Source: Buddleja alternifolia (taxonomy: Eukaryota > Streptophyta > Magnoliopsida > Lamiales > Scrophulariaceae). Taken from it: a stretch of DNA of 64,000 nucleotides. The notes beneath the pieces were generated by a model that saw only the letters and a program-made list of their open reading frames with translations, ran no database searches and was not told the origin of the DNA. The number at the start of each line of letters is the position of its first letter. The stretch's first letter is position 1. This document shows positions 48,516 through 57,897 of this stretch, piece by piece. The position numbers and the translations under genes are program-made. The stretch covers positions 36,074,503 through 36,138,502 of the forward strand of contig CM033396.1 in the NCBI GenBank assembly GCA_019426215.1. Direction: 5' to 3'.

Positions 48516-49693
48516 CTCGTGCATGTTACGCATGCAAGTACCATAGAAAAAAGTGCTCAACCAACTTGACAAAATTGATAAAAATTATCATTCAAAATGA
48601 AAGAGAATATAAAGGCATGAAGAAACCAAGAAAAATGACAAATCTAACAGTATATATACTCTTTGAAGGAACTAATATCAAATTTTATTCATGTATAAGT
48701 CTCCACTGACACTCGACCTAAACTTCATAAGATTAGGCTTAATGTCCACATGAATCAGTCGAGTAAGTTACATTATTTCTCCTTCTTAGTCACAACATTC
48801 TGATTTATATCAACCCACTGACTGTACGTCTCCAGTTCAAAATAAGAGACCAAATCCAAAATGAACCTCATTGATTGGAAGAATGTGCCTCATGAAACAG
48901 TAATTAATAGAATGGCTCCAATTTTTCTAATTGTCTTAGTCAAAGGTTCAATGAGAAGGTAACGAAGCATGAAATATGCTGATAACAAGAAATTAAACCT
49001 CTAAACAAATTTAATCACAAGAATATTGATGTTCCTATGTTCGTTCATATTGTGCTCAACAATCATTAGAGCACTATGAGTTTTTCCGAACTCGTCTTTC
49101 TAAATTGATGTATGCCTAATGGTGTATTTCGTGCAAAATCATATCCGGGGTTGATAATGAGTAGGAGTCCATGGGAGGAGATGCAAAAGAAAAATAGTTT
49201 TCGAGAGCAATCTTTGTGAAATCAAACAAAGTGGTCATAGATATTGGTATTTGGATGAGAAAAATGCTGGACTTTATTAATTAACTTACTTGGAAAGATG
49301 ACAGGATTATATTGTATATGGAAGTGACATAGTGGAACATCAACTATAGCTTTAAATGAGCTATATTAAATTATTCTTAATTGCAGCCTATTGGGATTCC
49401 ATCTTCCAAACAATTGTTGCAACCTTTTAATTAGAATTCCTTCTTAACAATGGCACCCGATACATTTTTTTATCTTTCTATGCTATTAAATTAAGTGAGT
49501 TATTAATATTAACATATTATAAAATGAAGGACTATTTGGTCTTATCACAATTGGAAGAAAATCTTTTAGGGTCCGTACTTTTATAGAATATATTAAATTA
49601 ATATTAATTAATATATTATGAAATGAAGGACTATTTGGTCTTATCACAATTGGAAGAACACTTTTAGGATCCATACTTTTGTAGTAGTATAGA
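48516..49693 (-). mobile_element. Probable Helitron (minus strand)
   Basis: On the minus strand the element starts TCTATACTACTACAAAAG at 49693, preceded by A. Behind the start it has two copies of a block with GGACTATTTGGTCTTATCAC (about 49503-49582 and 49602-49687), the same design as the Helitron at 41763. The 3' end is placed at 48516, after a hairpin (GCATG...CATGC), but the terminal CTRR is changed to CGAG, so this end is less sure. No ORF. Confidence 0.6.
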
Positions 49694-49731
49694 TATAGAT
49701 AGATATAGACATAGATATAGATAGGCTAATG
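49694..49731. repeat. GATA-type microsatellite
   Basis: Short (TAGA/TATAGA)n tract between the Helitron 5' end and the inverted-repeat element. Confidence 0.6.
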
Positions 49732-49971
49732 ATAATTCTAGAGCAATTCTCCTAATGCCAGAGCAAAAGAGGAGAACTTGACATATTTGCCTCTTCATTT
49801 CAAAATCAACCTAAAGTGACAGAGAAAATTAAGAAATTTCATGTGTTCGATTACCATCGTCTCATCTCGTGGGAGTCGCCTACCGCTCAAGAACTTCTGT
49901 TCTCTTTATCCAGTTTTCCATTACCATTTTCTCGTGAATAAAATAATTTCATAGTTCATATTTAGTGTGAA

Positions 49972-50280
49972 TGATAACAATGGTTGATAATTTTCCTTTG
50001 ATTCGAGACAAGGGATAAAACTCCAACGGAAAAAAAGGAAGAAGACAAGAATTGGTTCAGTTTTCTGATGTCCGTTTCATTCACCACTCACAATTTTAAA
50101 TACATACTTTGTCAGATATTTTGGGACCAGCTGTACACGTACACACGCAGCCACAAAATCATTTGTTACAAATTCATATGAAAACCCTAATTCTATTTTG
50201 GATCAAACCCTTTCATCCAGCCTAGTTGCTTAATATTTCTCTTGGGCCTTTTATTTTCTAGCTCTGGCCCAAACGTATCA
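49972..50280 (-). repeat. Gypsy 3' LTR
   Basis: 309 bp, downstream LTR in element orientation, TG...CA on the plus strand, preceded by TSD GTGAA. Confidence 0.93.
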
Positions 50281-50770
50281 TTACCCGACCCGTAGAGATG
50301 GACCTTGTCCTCAAGGTCAAAACTAGGTTAAGTCTTCTTGAAATCTTCCAATTCTCCCAAATACTTTCATGTTCCGACAGTAGCTCCCACCGGACTAGAA
50401 GTTGCGATTCTTCTCCATGTTTGGTCTTAACAGTGCGAAAATCCAAAATAGCCTGCGGTTGAGGACGGCTTTGAAGATCAATCGACAACGGTGGAAAAGA
50501 AGGAGCTTGCGGCGGCGGGGGTCCTTGGTAAGGTTTCAGACAAGAAATGTGAAACACCGGGTGGATTTTGGCATATGAAGGGAGTTCTAGTTCATATGCA
50601 ACAGGCCCGATGTGGCGAAGAATTTTATACGGGCCAAAAAACCGGCGACATAGTTTGGGTGATGAGAGGCGATTGACGGAGATCTGGCGATAAGGCTGTA
50701 AACGGAGGTAAACCCATTTGCCGACCTCAAAATTTTTTTCCAAACGATACTTATTTGCCTGATCTATCAT
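50258..50770 (-). pseudogene. Gypsy integrase C-terminus and chromodomain
   Basis: The frame contains the GPY/F-like end of integrase ([11 protein letters not shown]... [22 protein letters not shown]... VFHISCLK). A decayed chromodomain follows ([22 protein letters not shown]... ESIWENW). Chromodomains steer chromovirus integration to particular chromatin. The aromatic residues usual for methyl-lysine binding are only partly visible. The reading frame overruns into the LTR at 50280, so the natural stop is lost. Confidence 0.8.
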
Positions 50771-51540
50771 CCTTTGTCGCGCGCGTTTCAGATTTGTTTT
50801 GAGATTCGCTAATAGTTATTGTCGGTGGCCATCGACGCTGAGCCTGAAGTATACGCCTGAATAGTCTATGGAAGTCAGCCGTATAAAGCTTGGAAAGGTG
50901 ACATGCCAATAGATGAGTGGAAAGATATATTATGCAAGTATTCGGCTCAATGAAGGAATCGAGTACAAAGATGAGGCCTTTCACTTACGAAACAACGGAG
51001 GTAAGCTTCTAAACAGTGATTTAGGACTTCAGCTTGGCCATCTGTTTGAGAAGGGTACGCACTGCTCATTGCTAATGTGGTTTCTTATAATTTAAACAGT
51101 TGTTTCCAAAAGGTGCTGATGAAAACTCGGTCCATGTCCGACACGATTGACTTTGGAAATCCATGAAGACGGGCTATTTCGACGGAGAAAATAGGGGCCA
51201 GTGTGGCGGTGGAAAAATGAGTCGGAAGGGCGATAAAGTGGCTGTATTTTGTTAAGTGGTCGACAATGACCTAAATAACAGTTTTTTGACCTGAAAGAGG
51301 TAAGTGTGTAATAAAATCCATACTGATATCTTCCCATACCTGGTTAGGAATAGGGAGTGGCTGGAGGGTTTTGTAAGGGCGGTGAGTTGCATATTTGGCT
51401 TGTTGACAGATGTGACACTTTTGAATGTAGGTTTGGACGTCGGATTTCATGGCGGGCCAGTAGAAGGAGTTGGAGAGTCTGACAAAGGTGGCCTGAATAC
51501 TCAAGTGACCGGCGAGAGGGGTATCATGAAATTCGGTGAG
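50771..51540 (-). pseudogene. Gypsy integrase core, broken
   Basis: The N-terminal H2C2 zinc region is intact in the preceding frame (HDTPLAGHLSIQATF... CHICQQAKY), followed by VWEDISMDFITHLP with the first catalytic Asp. The remainder of the core (51270-50771) is spread over three frames with several stops, so the other catalytic residues cannot be read in one frame. Confidence 0.75.
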
Positions 51541-53000
51541 TAGTGTGGGCTGTAGTCCCGTTTCTTTTGGAATAAAGAAGCGTTGTTTGTAGTGGACCAG
51601 TCCGTTTGTGACAGTAAAGACTTGTCGCATTTTACTGTCCGATTGGAGTTTGTTGATGAATTGTTGACCTGAAGGGTGGTGCTGAAAGAAAAATTTAAGG
51701 TGCTCCAAAAAAGTGAATTTTGGTTGGGACAGGCCCATAAGGGACTGTGGAACTCGAGATAAGGAGTCCACCACGTGATTCTCCTTACCAGGTTTGTAGA
51801 TGATAACGTAATCATACCCTAAAAGCTTAGTGATCCACTTTTGTTGTTCTGGTGTTTGAATATGCTGTGTAAGAAGGCTTCGTAAACTTTGCTGATCCGT
51901 GAATATTCTGAATTGTCTGCCCAGCAGGTATTGGCGCCACTTTTTGACTGACTCGGTGATGGCACATATTTCCCGATCATAAGTGGAAGAGGAGCACATT
52001 CTTGGACACATTTTCTTACTAAAAAAGGCAATGGGTCAAGACTGCTGGGATAATACCACCCCGATTGCAATACCAGAAGCGTCGGTGTGGAGGTCGAAGG
52101 GTAACATGAAGTCCGGAAGGTGGAGCAGAGGTAGTGTAGTCATTGCCTGTTGTAGTGTTGTAAACTCCGTTGTAGCTTATGAAGTCCAGTGAAAATTGTC
52201 ATGTTTTAGTAGATTCGTTAACGGGCCAACTATCGTGGCATAATTACGGAAAAATCTGCGATCGTAGTCCGTTAGCCCAAGAAAACCCCTTAAGGCCGAA
52301 ATATTAGTGGGTCGTGGCCAATTTAATATGGCCTGAATTTTAGCTGGGTCAGCCTCCACGCCTTGGGCTGAAATAATGTGCCGCAAGTAGTCCACACTAG
52401 CAACTCCAAACACACACTTGGACAGTTTCAAGTAAAATTGCTGATCACAGAGTAATTGAAAAACCTATGACAAATGAGCCAAATGATCCTTCCAACACTT
52501 GCTATAAACTAATATATCATCAAAAAAAGCTAACAAAAACTTGCATAAATAAGAACTAAACAGATCATTCATAGCAGATTGAAATGTAGAAGGCGCATTA
52601 GTTAAACCAAACGGCATGACTAAAAATTCAAAATGGCCATCCACCGTACGAAAAGCAGTTTTATGAGTGTCGTCCGAGGAAAAATGAATTTGGTGGTAAC
52701 CCGAACGTAAATCTAACTTCATAAAAACAATAGCACCAAATAACTCATCTAATAGCTCGTCGACTGTAGGAATAGGAAAATGATCTTTAATGGTTATGGC
52801 ATTTAAAACTCTATAGTCGGCGTAAAAATGCCACGTGCCGTCTTTTTTTTTTTAACTAAAAGCACCAGGGATGAAAATGGACTGTTGTTGGGTTTAATAA
52901 TCCCGTCTCGAAGCATTTCAAAAATAATATCAGCCATTGCTTTTTTTGGCAGTGAGGGTAACGATAAGCTTTGATGTTGACAAGGGTTGAGTTAGGAATT
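51541..53000 (-). pseudogene. Gypsy reverse transcriptase and RNase H, broken
   Basis: 52722-52465 encodes [18 protein letters not shown]... [16 protein letters not shown]... [12 protein letters not shown], with the catalytic DD retained. 52431-52177 covers the thumb/connection (KCVFGVASVDYL... GFLGLTDYDRRFFRNYA). 52011-51541 covers RNase H (YDREICAITESVKKWRQYLL... FRIFTDQQSL). Frame shifts and stops occur between the pieces, and near 52030-52180 the RNase H start is damaged. Confidence 0.85.
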
Positions 53001-53600
53001 AGATGGATGTGGTGGTCATGAGCACGGGAAGGAGGCAGACCGTGAGGGTTATCAAATAAGGTGGAAAATTGACGAATGAGGAGCTGTAAGTCAATGGGTA
53101 AGGAAGAGAGAGGATCAGATTCAGTGAGAGGGGCGGGGCTGTCGGATGAAAGCAGAAATATGGAGTGGAATTGAGCGACAGAGTTGGTGTGGACATAACG
53201 ACAAACTTGCTGAAAAGTAGAGTGTGAAGGTAAAGAATCAATGGAACCCACTAAAGTAATCCATTGATTAAGATGATAGAATGACATAGAGGTTATTGAA
53301 AAATCTGAAACAATGCTACCCAATGTTTGCAGCCATTGAATCCCCAGTACAACATCAGCCCCTTGAATAGGCAAGATATAAAATGGAATGGAAAACTCAT
53401 GTGTTTGGATAATAAGAGAAGCATTACGACAAAACCCGACACCATGTATTATCTCACCATTACCCACCATAACTGAAAAAATTAGGTATGGCTTCGACCG
53501 GAACTTTTAAGAAGGAAGTGAGACATGGTTGAATGATATTATGTGATCTACCGGAATCATTCAAAACAACCACATTGTGACCCAAAATTTTACTGGAAAT
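53001..53600 (-). pseudogene. Gypsy aspartic protease
   Basis: The translation contains VVVLNDSGRSHNIIQ (catalytic DSG) near 53560 and then VMVGNGEIIHG... FYILPIQGADVVLGIQWLQTLG, the C-terminal protease motif. A stop near 53475-53490 separates the two. The following segment (SLPSHSTFQQV...) is the protease-RT linker. Confidence 0.8.
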
Positions 53601-53809
53601 ACGAAGCATAGGAGGGGAAGGTTGACCGGAAAGGGCATTATCGAAAATGTGGAAGAGAATAGAGGGGTCGTCATTGAGACTGTCCGAGGCGGACTGAGTA
53701 AGACGCGAAGTAGGAAGGGGTGGGTATCAAGTAGGGACGCAAATGGGATCTACAAACTCAGTGCAGTCCACGGGCTAATCCGGGTCTGTTTCATCGGCAG
53801 CAAGAAGTA

Positions 53810-53883
53810 ACAGAAATGGTTTTGATTTACATTTATGGCCTTGGTGAAACTTCTCGTCATAGTTAAAACAAAGGCCTTTGGAT
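53810..53883 (-). pseudogene. Gypsy nucleocapsid zinc knuckle
   Basis: GLCFNYDEKFHQGHKCK: the chromoviral CCHC knuckle with the second Cys changed to Tyr. It is in a different frame from the gag ORF, which ends at 53921. Confidence 0.7.
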
Positions 53884-53920
53884 CGTCTTTCTTGCATTTC
53901 AGAAGGAGATAGTCTTTTTA

Positions 53921-54766
53921 TCAAAAATGGCAGTTTTTGGGGGGGAGGGGTAGAGGAAGTAAAGGATGATGGGATGGTACGGGCGATTTAGTAGAAAAAA
54001 AGTGGGATTGTGATTTGTAAGAGACAAACTTGAATTTGATTAATTTCACCAAACCCATGGCTTGTGAGTTGGAATGCGGCTGCAGGATAGCCAACTCACG
54101 TTGAATGTCCTGCCGGAGTCCTGACACGAAATAGTTAAGGATAGCTTCTGGGGCTAAATCGACGACCCTATTGCAAATCTTTTCGAAATGGTTTTGATAG
54201 TCGGAGACAGACGAAGTCTGCCGGAGTTTAAATAGCGCCGCCTGGTGGTTTTCATACGAGAAGGGGCCAAAGCGAATTTCTAATGCGCGAACAAAGGCAT
54301 CCCACGAGGAGAGTTGACGATTTGAATACATCCATTTAGACCAGCTGATAGCATTTCCGATCATATAGAAGGCGACGATTTCCAGGCAATTTTTCGGTGG
54401 GACTTGATAATATTGGAAATACTGTTCAGCTTGAAAGACCCAATCTAAGGGAGATGAGCCATCAAACTGAGGTAAATGGATTTTAGGAGGTTTGAGTTGA
54501 GGAAAGGCATGGGTGCGTGGTGGATGATGAATGAAAGGGATGGGATAGGCGGTGGAAGGAGTACGTGATGGGGGTGGCGGCGGAGGTGACGGCGGATTGG
54601 AAGTCGAAGGAGACTTGGATGAGGAAGGGCGAGCAGAAACATGGGCTTGAAGGTCGGTGACCACCGCTGTTAAGGCGTCATGCGGGAAACCGAAATTTGT
54701 TTGGAGCTCGGAGATTTTCTCGGTAAGGGCTATAACAGCATCTTCAAGGTTTTTGTTGGAAGGCAT
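53921..54766 (-). pseudogene. Gypsy gag (capsid)
   Basis: ATG at 54766 lies 26 bp inside the 5' LTR. 281 codons are open to 53921. It includes a Pro/Ser-rich linker and the retrotransposon gag domain (FDGSSPLDWVFQAEQYF... ALEIRFGPFSYENHQAALFKL... YFVSGLRQDIQREL). The frame is lost before the zinc knuckle. The upstream 27 codons of the open frame come from the LTR and are not part of gag. Confidence 0.87.
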
Positions 54767-54792
54767 GGTAAGAAAAAATGAAAGCACCAAAA

Positions 54793-55106
54793 TGATAACA
54801 ATGGCTGATAATTTTCCTTTGATTCGAGACAAAGGATAAAACTCCAACAGAAAAAAAAGGAAGAAGATAAGAATTGGTTCAAGTTGTTGATGTCCTTTTC
54901 ATTCACCACTCACAATTTTAAATACACACTTTGTCAGATATTTTGGGACGTGCTGTACATGTACACATGCACGCAGCAACAAAATCATTTGTTACAAATT
55001 CATATGAAAACCCTAATTCTATTTTGGGTCAAACCCTTTCATCCAGCCTGGTTGCTTAATATTTCTCTTGGGCCTTTTATTTTCTAGCTTTGGCCCAAAC
55101 GTATCA
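54793..55106 (-). repeat. Gypsy 5' LTR
   Basis: 314 bp; upstream LTR in element orientation, with a 4-bp insertion and a 1-bp insertion relative to the other LTR; followed by TSD GTGAA. Confidence 0.93.
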
Positions 55107-55242
55107 GTGAAAGATTTCATTGGAGAGCAATCAAATGAAGAGTTGTGGCATACGTGAATTTTGCTGGAAATTTTGCAGGAGATTTATTTGACTAAGCCAT
55201 TGAAGGTGTGAAGCATGAAGAAAATGAAAGGATAATGATGGT

Positions 55243-55695
55243 TAGTGGCGGATCCAGAAATTTGGGTCAGTGGGGGCACCAGGGACGGAGCCAAGAATTT
55301 TACCGAGGGGGGTGAGATTGTTGTGATATAGCTATACAATTTGTTTTTTGCCAAATAGACAAAGGATTTAAGAGGGGTGCGGGGGGCGGTACGCTATATT
55401 TATGGAGGAAAATATAATAAGGAACTAAGTTCAATTACAACTTTTGACATACTTTATACTCTTATACCTCTTTCGTTATAGCTAGGATTTTGGGTGGGGA
55501 GGGGGGGGGGGCGAACTCAAAAAGTAAAGGGAGAAAACGTGATATTTTTCGATCTTGAGCGGGGGCCTTTAAAAATTTGAGTGGGGGCATTAATATAATT
55601 TATAAATTAAAATTTAAAAATATGTATATATTAAAAAAAAATTGAGTGGGGGCACTGCCCCCCCCCCCCCCGGGGCTAATGTAGATCCGCCCCTG
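55243..55695. repeat. hAT-type MITE with CAGNGGCGGATC ends
   Basis: Starts TAGTGGCGGATCCAG (first base changed from C) and ends GTAGATCCGCCCCTG. Interior words (GTGGGGGCAC, TTTGACATACTTTATACTCTTATACC) recur inverted in the MITE at 59544-59971. An internal CAGGGACGGAGCC near 55280 suggests a second, nested end. The 8-bp flanks agree at only five positions. It has long G/C runs. It splits the kinase fragment from the sequence before it. Confidence 0.65.
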
Positions 55696-56067
55696 AAGAG
55701 AGTGGATAAAAGTGATCTTGAAGATTTCATTAATGAAGTTGTTATTCTCTCACAAATCAATCATAAAAATGTCGTCAAGTTACTCGGATGCTGTTTAGAG
55801 ACCGAAGTACCCCTTCTCATATACGAGTTTGTCCCAAATGACACACTTTTTCAACATATTCATGATCCAAGTGAGGAATTCCCATTAACTTGGGAAATGC
55901 GTGTACGAATTGCCACAGAGATAGCAAGGGCCCTTTCATACTTGCATTCTGCTGCATCTACGCCTATTTATCATCGAGCTATCAAGTCGACAAACATACT
56001 CTTGGATGAAAAATATAGGGCCAAGATTTCAGATTTCGGTATGTCAAATTCTCCTCTAAAAATATAG
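55685..56067 (+). pseudogene. Wall-associated-kinase (WAK) kinase-domain fragment
   Basis: The frame reads from the alphaC helix through the activation segment: [69 protein letters not shown]. These words are characteristic of WAK/WAK-like receptor kinases. The P-loop and Lys region, the C-lobe end, and all extracellular and membrane parts are absent. The catalytic Asp of HRDIK is Ala. The open frame continues for a few codons into the right inverted repeat and stops at 56065. It is a captured or truncated, catalytically dead piece. Confidence 0.87.
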
Positions 56068-56206
56068 GGCCAAGATTTCAGATTTCGGTATGTCAAGTTC
56101 TCCTCTAAAAATATAGGGCCAAGATTTCAGATTTCGGTATGTCAAGTTCTCCTCTAAAAATATAGGGCCAAGATTTCAGATTTCGGTATGTCAAGTTCTC
56201 CTCTTT
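56011..56206 (+). repeat. 49-bp tandem repeat, four copies
   Basis: Units begin AAATATAGGGCCAAGATTTC at 56011, 56060, 56109 and 56158 and are nearly identical. Each joins the end of the kinase fragment (AKISDFG codons) to the inner end of the inverted repeat (GTCAAGTTCTCCTCT). Not a CRISPR: there are no spacers. Confidence 0.9.
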
Positions 56207-56246
56207 TGCTCTGGCATTAGGAGAATTGCTCTAGAATTATCAGCAA

Positions 56247-56281
<35 letters not shown>

Positions 56282-56287
56282 TATAGA

Positions 56288-57570
56288 CTAGCAGGTACCA
56301 CCAGATCCTAATTTAGGCACATCAAAGCATGATTCAACAACCAAAAAAGAAAGATCATTGATTGCGCATAAAGAAACAAAGGCATCAACTAGAAAATCTA
56401 CTTCGGACTCGGATGTAGCTGGCTTTGCCGGCTTCACTTTTGTCATTACCTTCCTACAAAACCTGTGGAAAAAAAAAGATATTCACAAGAGTACAATAGA
56501 TATGGGGTAATTACATGCACAACCCTAGTTTATTGGATAATCACCATTCACTAGGAACCCCACCCAGACTGATTTTGACAACTTTAAAAACATAGACTGC
56601 GTAATCTGATTTTACTTACAGGTTATGTACGTAACATGTTTTTACTGACAATGGAGGTCTCAATAATTTCTTAAATCTCAGAATGCTTTGGTGATTAAAT
56701 TCTCTGTACGGATGTGTAAACTAAAGATAATGCAAACAATATGACACAGTTTCTCCATATCTATGATATTGTAATTTGCTTATAATGACGGGATGAAATC
56801 ATAATATGCCTTTACAAACAATGAAAGTTATGCTAACTTATGAATCCTTAGGGTGTTTTCTGTAATTAGGGTCTCAAGCAGGGGTGCATGTAATTTACAC
56901 TAAAAATATTGCAAACACGACACAAGTTTCTCCCAATCTAACCTATGTCTTATCTAGAATAGAAGAAATAAGTGACGAGACATTGTGTCCTTGACCATGC
57001 AGTTATATGTTTGGAGCCAGAGGAGGGAGCGCCCCCCTCTCAATTTTGAAAAATTATTTTTTTACCTTAATTTGAATTTCACCCCCTCAAAATCGAAAAA
57101 TATCATACTGTCTCCCTTTTCTTTGAGTTCCCCCCCCCCCCCCCCCCAAAAAAAATCTGACTATAACGAAAGAGATGTAAGAGTATAAAGTATGTCAAAA
57201 GTGGTAATCGAACCTAGTTCTTTATTATATTTTCTTCCATAAATATAGTGTATCATACCTTCATCTATCTGGCAAAAAAAAGTGCATAGTTATATCACAA
57301 CAATCTCACCCCCCATCAATAAATTCCTGGCTACGTCCCTGTTTATGGCGGAGCATATGTGCTCCCATCTAATTCATAAGCAAGGAAGCAATGCATCTTG
57401 AACCAAGAAAGTACATATAAAACATCAATTTTGTAATACCTATCAAAAGCTTCGACCTTTTTCCTCACATCAGCAAACAAGAGAACTAGAGTTGCATGCT
57501 TTGGAAGTGTATCCTGATGCTGCTCTTTCTTTCCAAGCCAACCTTCAGTTTGTATGCATGGATTTAGAAC
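56288..57570 (-). CDS. Unrecognised gene, last two exons
   Basis: Exon 57570-57440 (acceptor CTGTCAG, donor GGTATTA) reads VLNPCIQTEGWLGKKEQHQD... TLVLLFADVRKKVEAFDR. It joins in phase to exon 56462-56288 (acceptor TTCCACAG), which reads FCRKVMTKVKPAKPATSESE... DFLVDAFVSLCAINDLSFLV and ends in PKLGSGGTC and a TAG. Both exons have good splice sites and no internal stop, which random sequence rarely gives. I do not recognise the family. The 977-bp intron contains two MITEs. Upstream exons must lie to the right; a candidate is at 59283-59111, but the chain is not proven. It could also be a gene fragment. Confidence 0.5.
56504..56899. repeat. Foldback element in intron of unrecognised gene
   Basis: GGGGTAATTACATGCACAAC at the left and GGGGTGCATGTAATTTACAC at the right are inverted ends. 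The interior shares GATGAAATCATAATATGC and TGTAATTAGGGTCTCA with the element at 11664-11913. Confidence 0.6.
57007..57341. repeat. hAT-type MITE (decayed)
   Basis: The right end CTACGTCCCTG is the inverse of CAGGGACGTAG, with the matching GGAGCCAG-type left end decayed. Inner words (CAATTTTGAAAAA, CCCTTTTCTTTGAGTTC, AGAGTATAAAGTATGTCAAAA) are shared with the MITEs at 55243 and 59544. Contains a C run of about 17 (57130-57147). Confidence 0.55.
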
Positions 57571-57654
57571 CTGACAGAGGAAACACAAAACGAGTCATAA
57601 TCCCGCTAAGCATCATAACACGATCAACTAGTCATCTCCATTTTTTTTAGAGGA

Positions 57655-57700
57655 CTAGTAAGAACACGTGCGTTGCACGTGAACCACATGACCTCATTAA
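57655..57700 (-). mobile_element. Helitron 3' end (minus strand)
   Basis: On the minus strand a hairpin (CACGTGC AAC GCACGTG) is followed by TTCTTACTAG and then T: the Helitron 3' signature with CTAG at 57655-57658. The body extends to the right but I could not place the 5' TC end. Confidence 0.55.
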
Positions 57701-57897
57701 TTTTTTTTTTTTTTGGTTTAGACCAAGGATTTCCCCCAGCCGAACGTCGGATACTAATCTCTTCGAGGCGTAAAGATTACCAAAGTGGGTTTTTCCTCTC
57801 CCAACAAAGCCTTTTCCATACACACGGCCAGGGATCGAACCCTGTACAACATGCTTAAGAAACCTAACTATCTACCAACTGTGCTGGACCTCATTAA
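57690..57897 (-). mobile_element. tRNA-derived SINE with 11-bp TSD
   Basis: On the minus strand the unit 57886-57701 begins CAGCACAGTTGGTAGATAG (A box) and has GGGTTCGATCCCTG (B box) about 40 bases on. It then has a tRNA-unrelated body (GAAAAACCCACTTTGG, CTCGAAGAGATTAG) and ends in a poly(A) tail. GACCTCATTAA duplicates lie at 57690-57700 and 57887-57897. Full-length, about 186 bp. It is inserted in the tail of the Helitron. Confidence 0.88.

Larger units (their letters stand above)
49972..55106 (-). mobile_element. Ty3/gypsy chromovirus (degenerate)
   Basis: LTRs at 49972-50280 (309 bp) and 54793-55106 (314 bp) both run TGATAACAATGG...ACGTATCA. The target duplication GTGAA lies at 49967-49971 and 55107-55111. 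On the minus strand the order is gag, protease, reverse transcriptase, RNase H, integrase, chromodomain, so it is a chromovirus. After the 5' LTR comes TTTTGGTGCTTTCATT, a usual plant gypsy primer site; next to the 3' LTR is the TTGAGGACAAGG block typical of this group. About 17 substitutions plus indels separate the LTRs (about 5-6%), so it is older than the copia element. Confidence 0.95.
49732..56245. mobile_element. Inverted-repeat element with captured kinase fragment
   Basis: A 56-bp sequence starting TGATAATTCTAGAGCAATTC at about 49732 is perfectly inverted at about 56190-56245. Removing the gypsy element and the hAT MITE nested in it leaves under 1 kb, of which about 380 bp is a wall-associated-kinase fragment whose last codons run into the right repeat. 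This resembles a Pack-type element (TIRs around a host gene piece). Flanking bases do not show a clear target duplication; both sides are microsatellites. Transposon class is therefore open. Confidence 0.55.

Noticed and set aside
57673..57858. 61-codon ORF
   Set aside because: Lies within the SINE on the opposite strand; no coding evidence.
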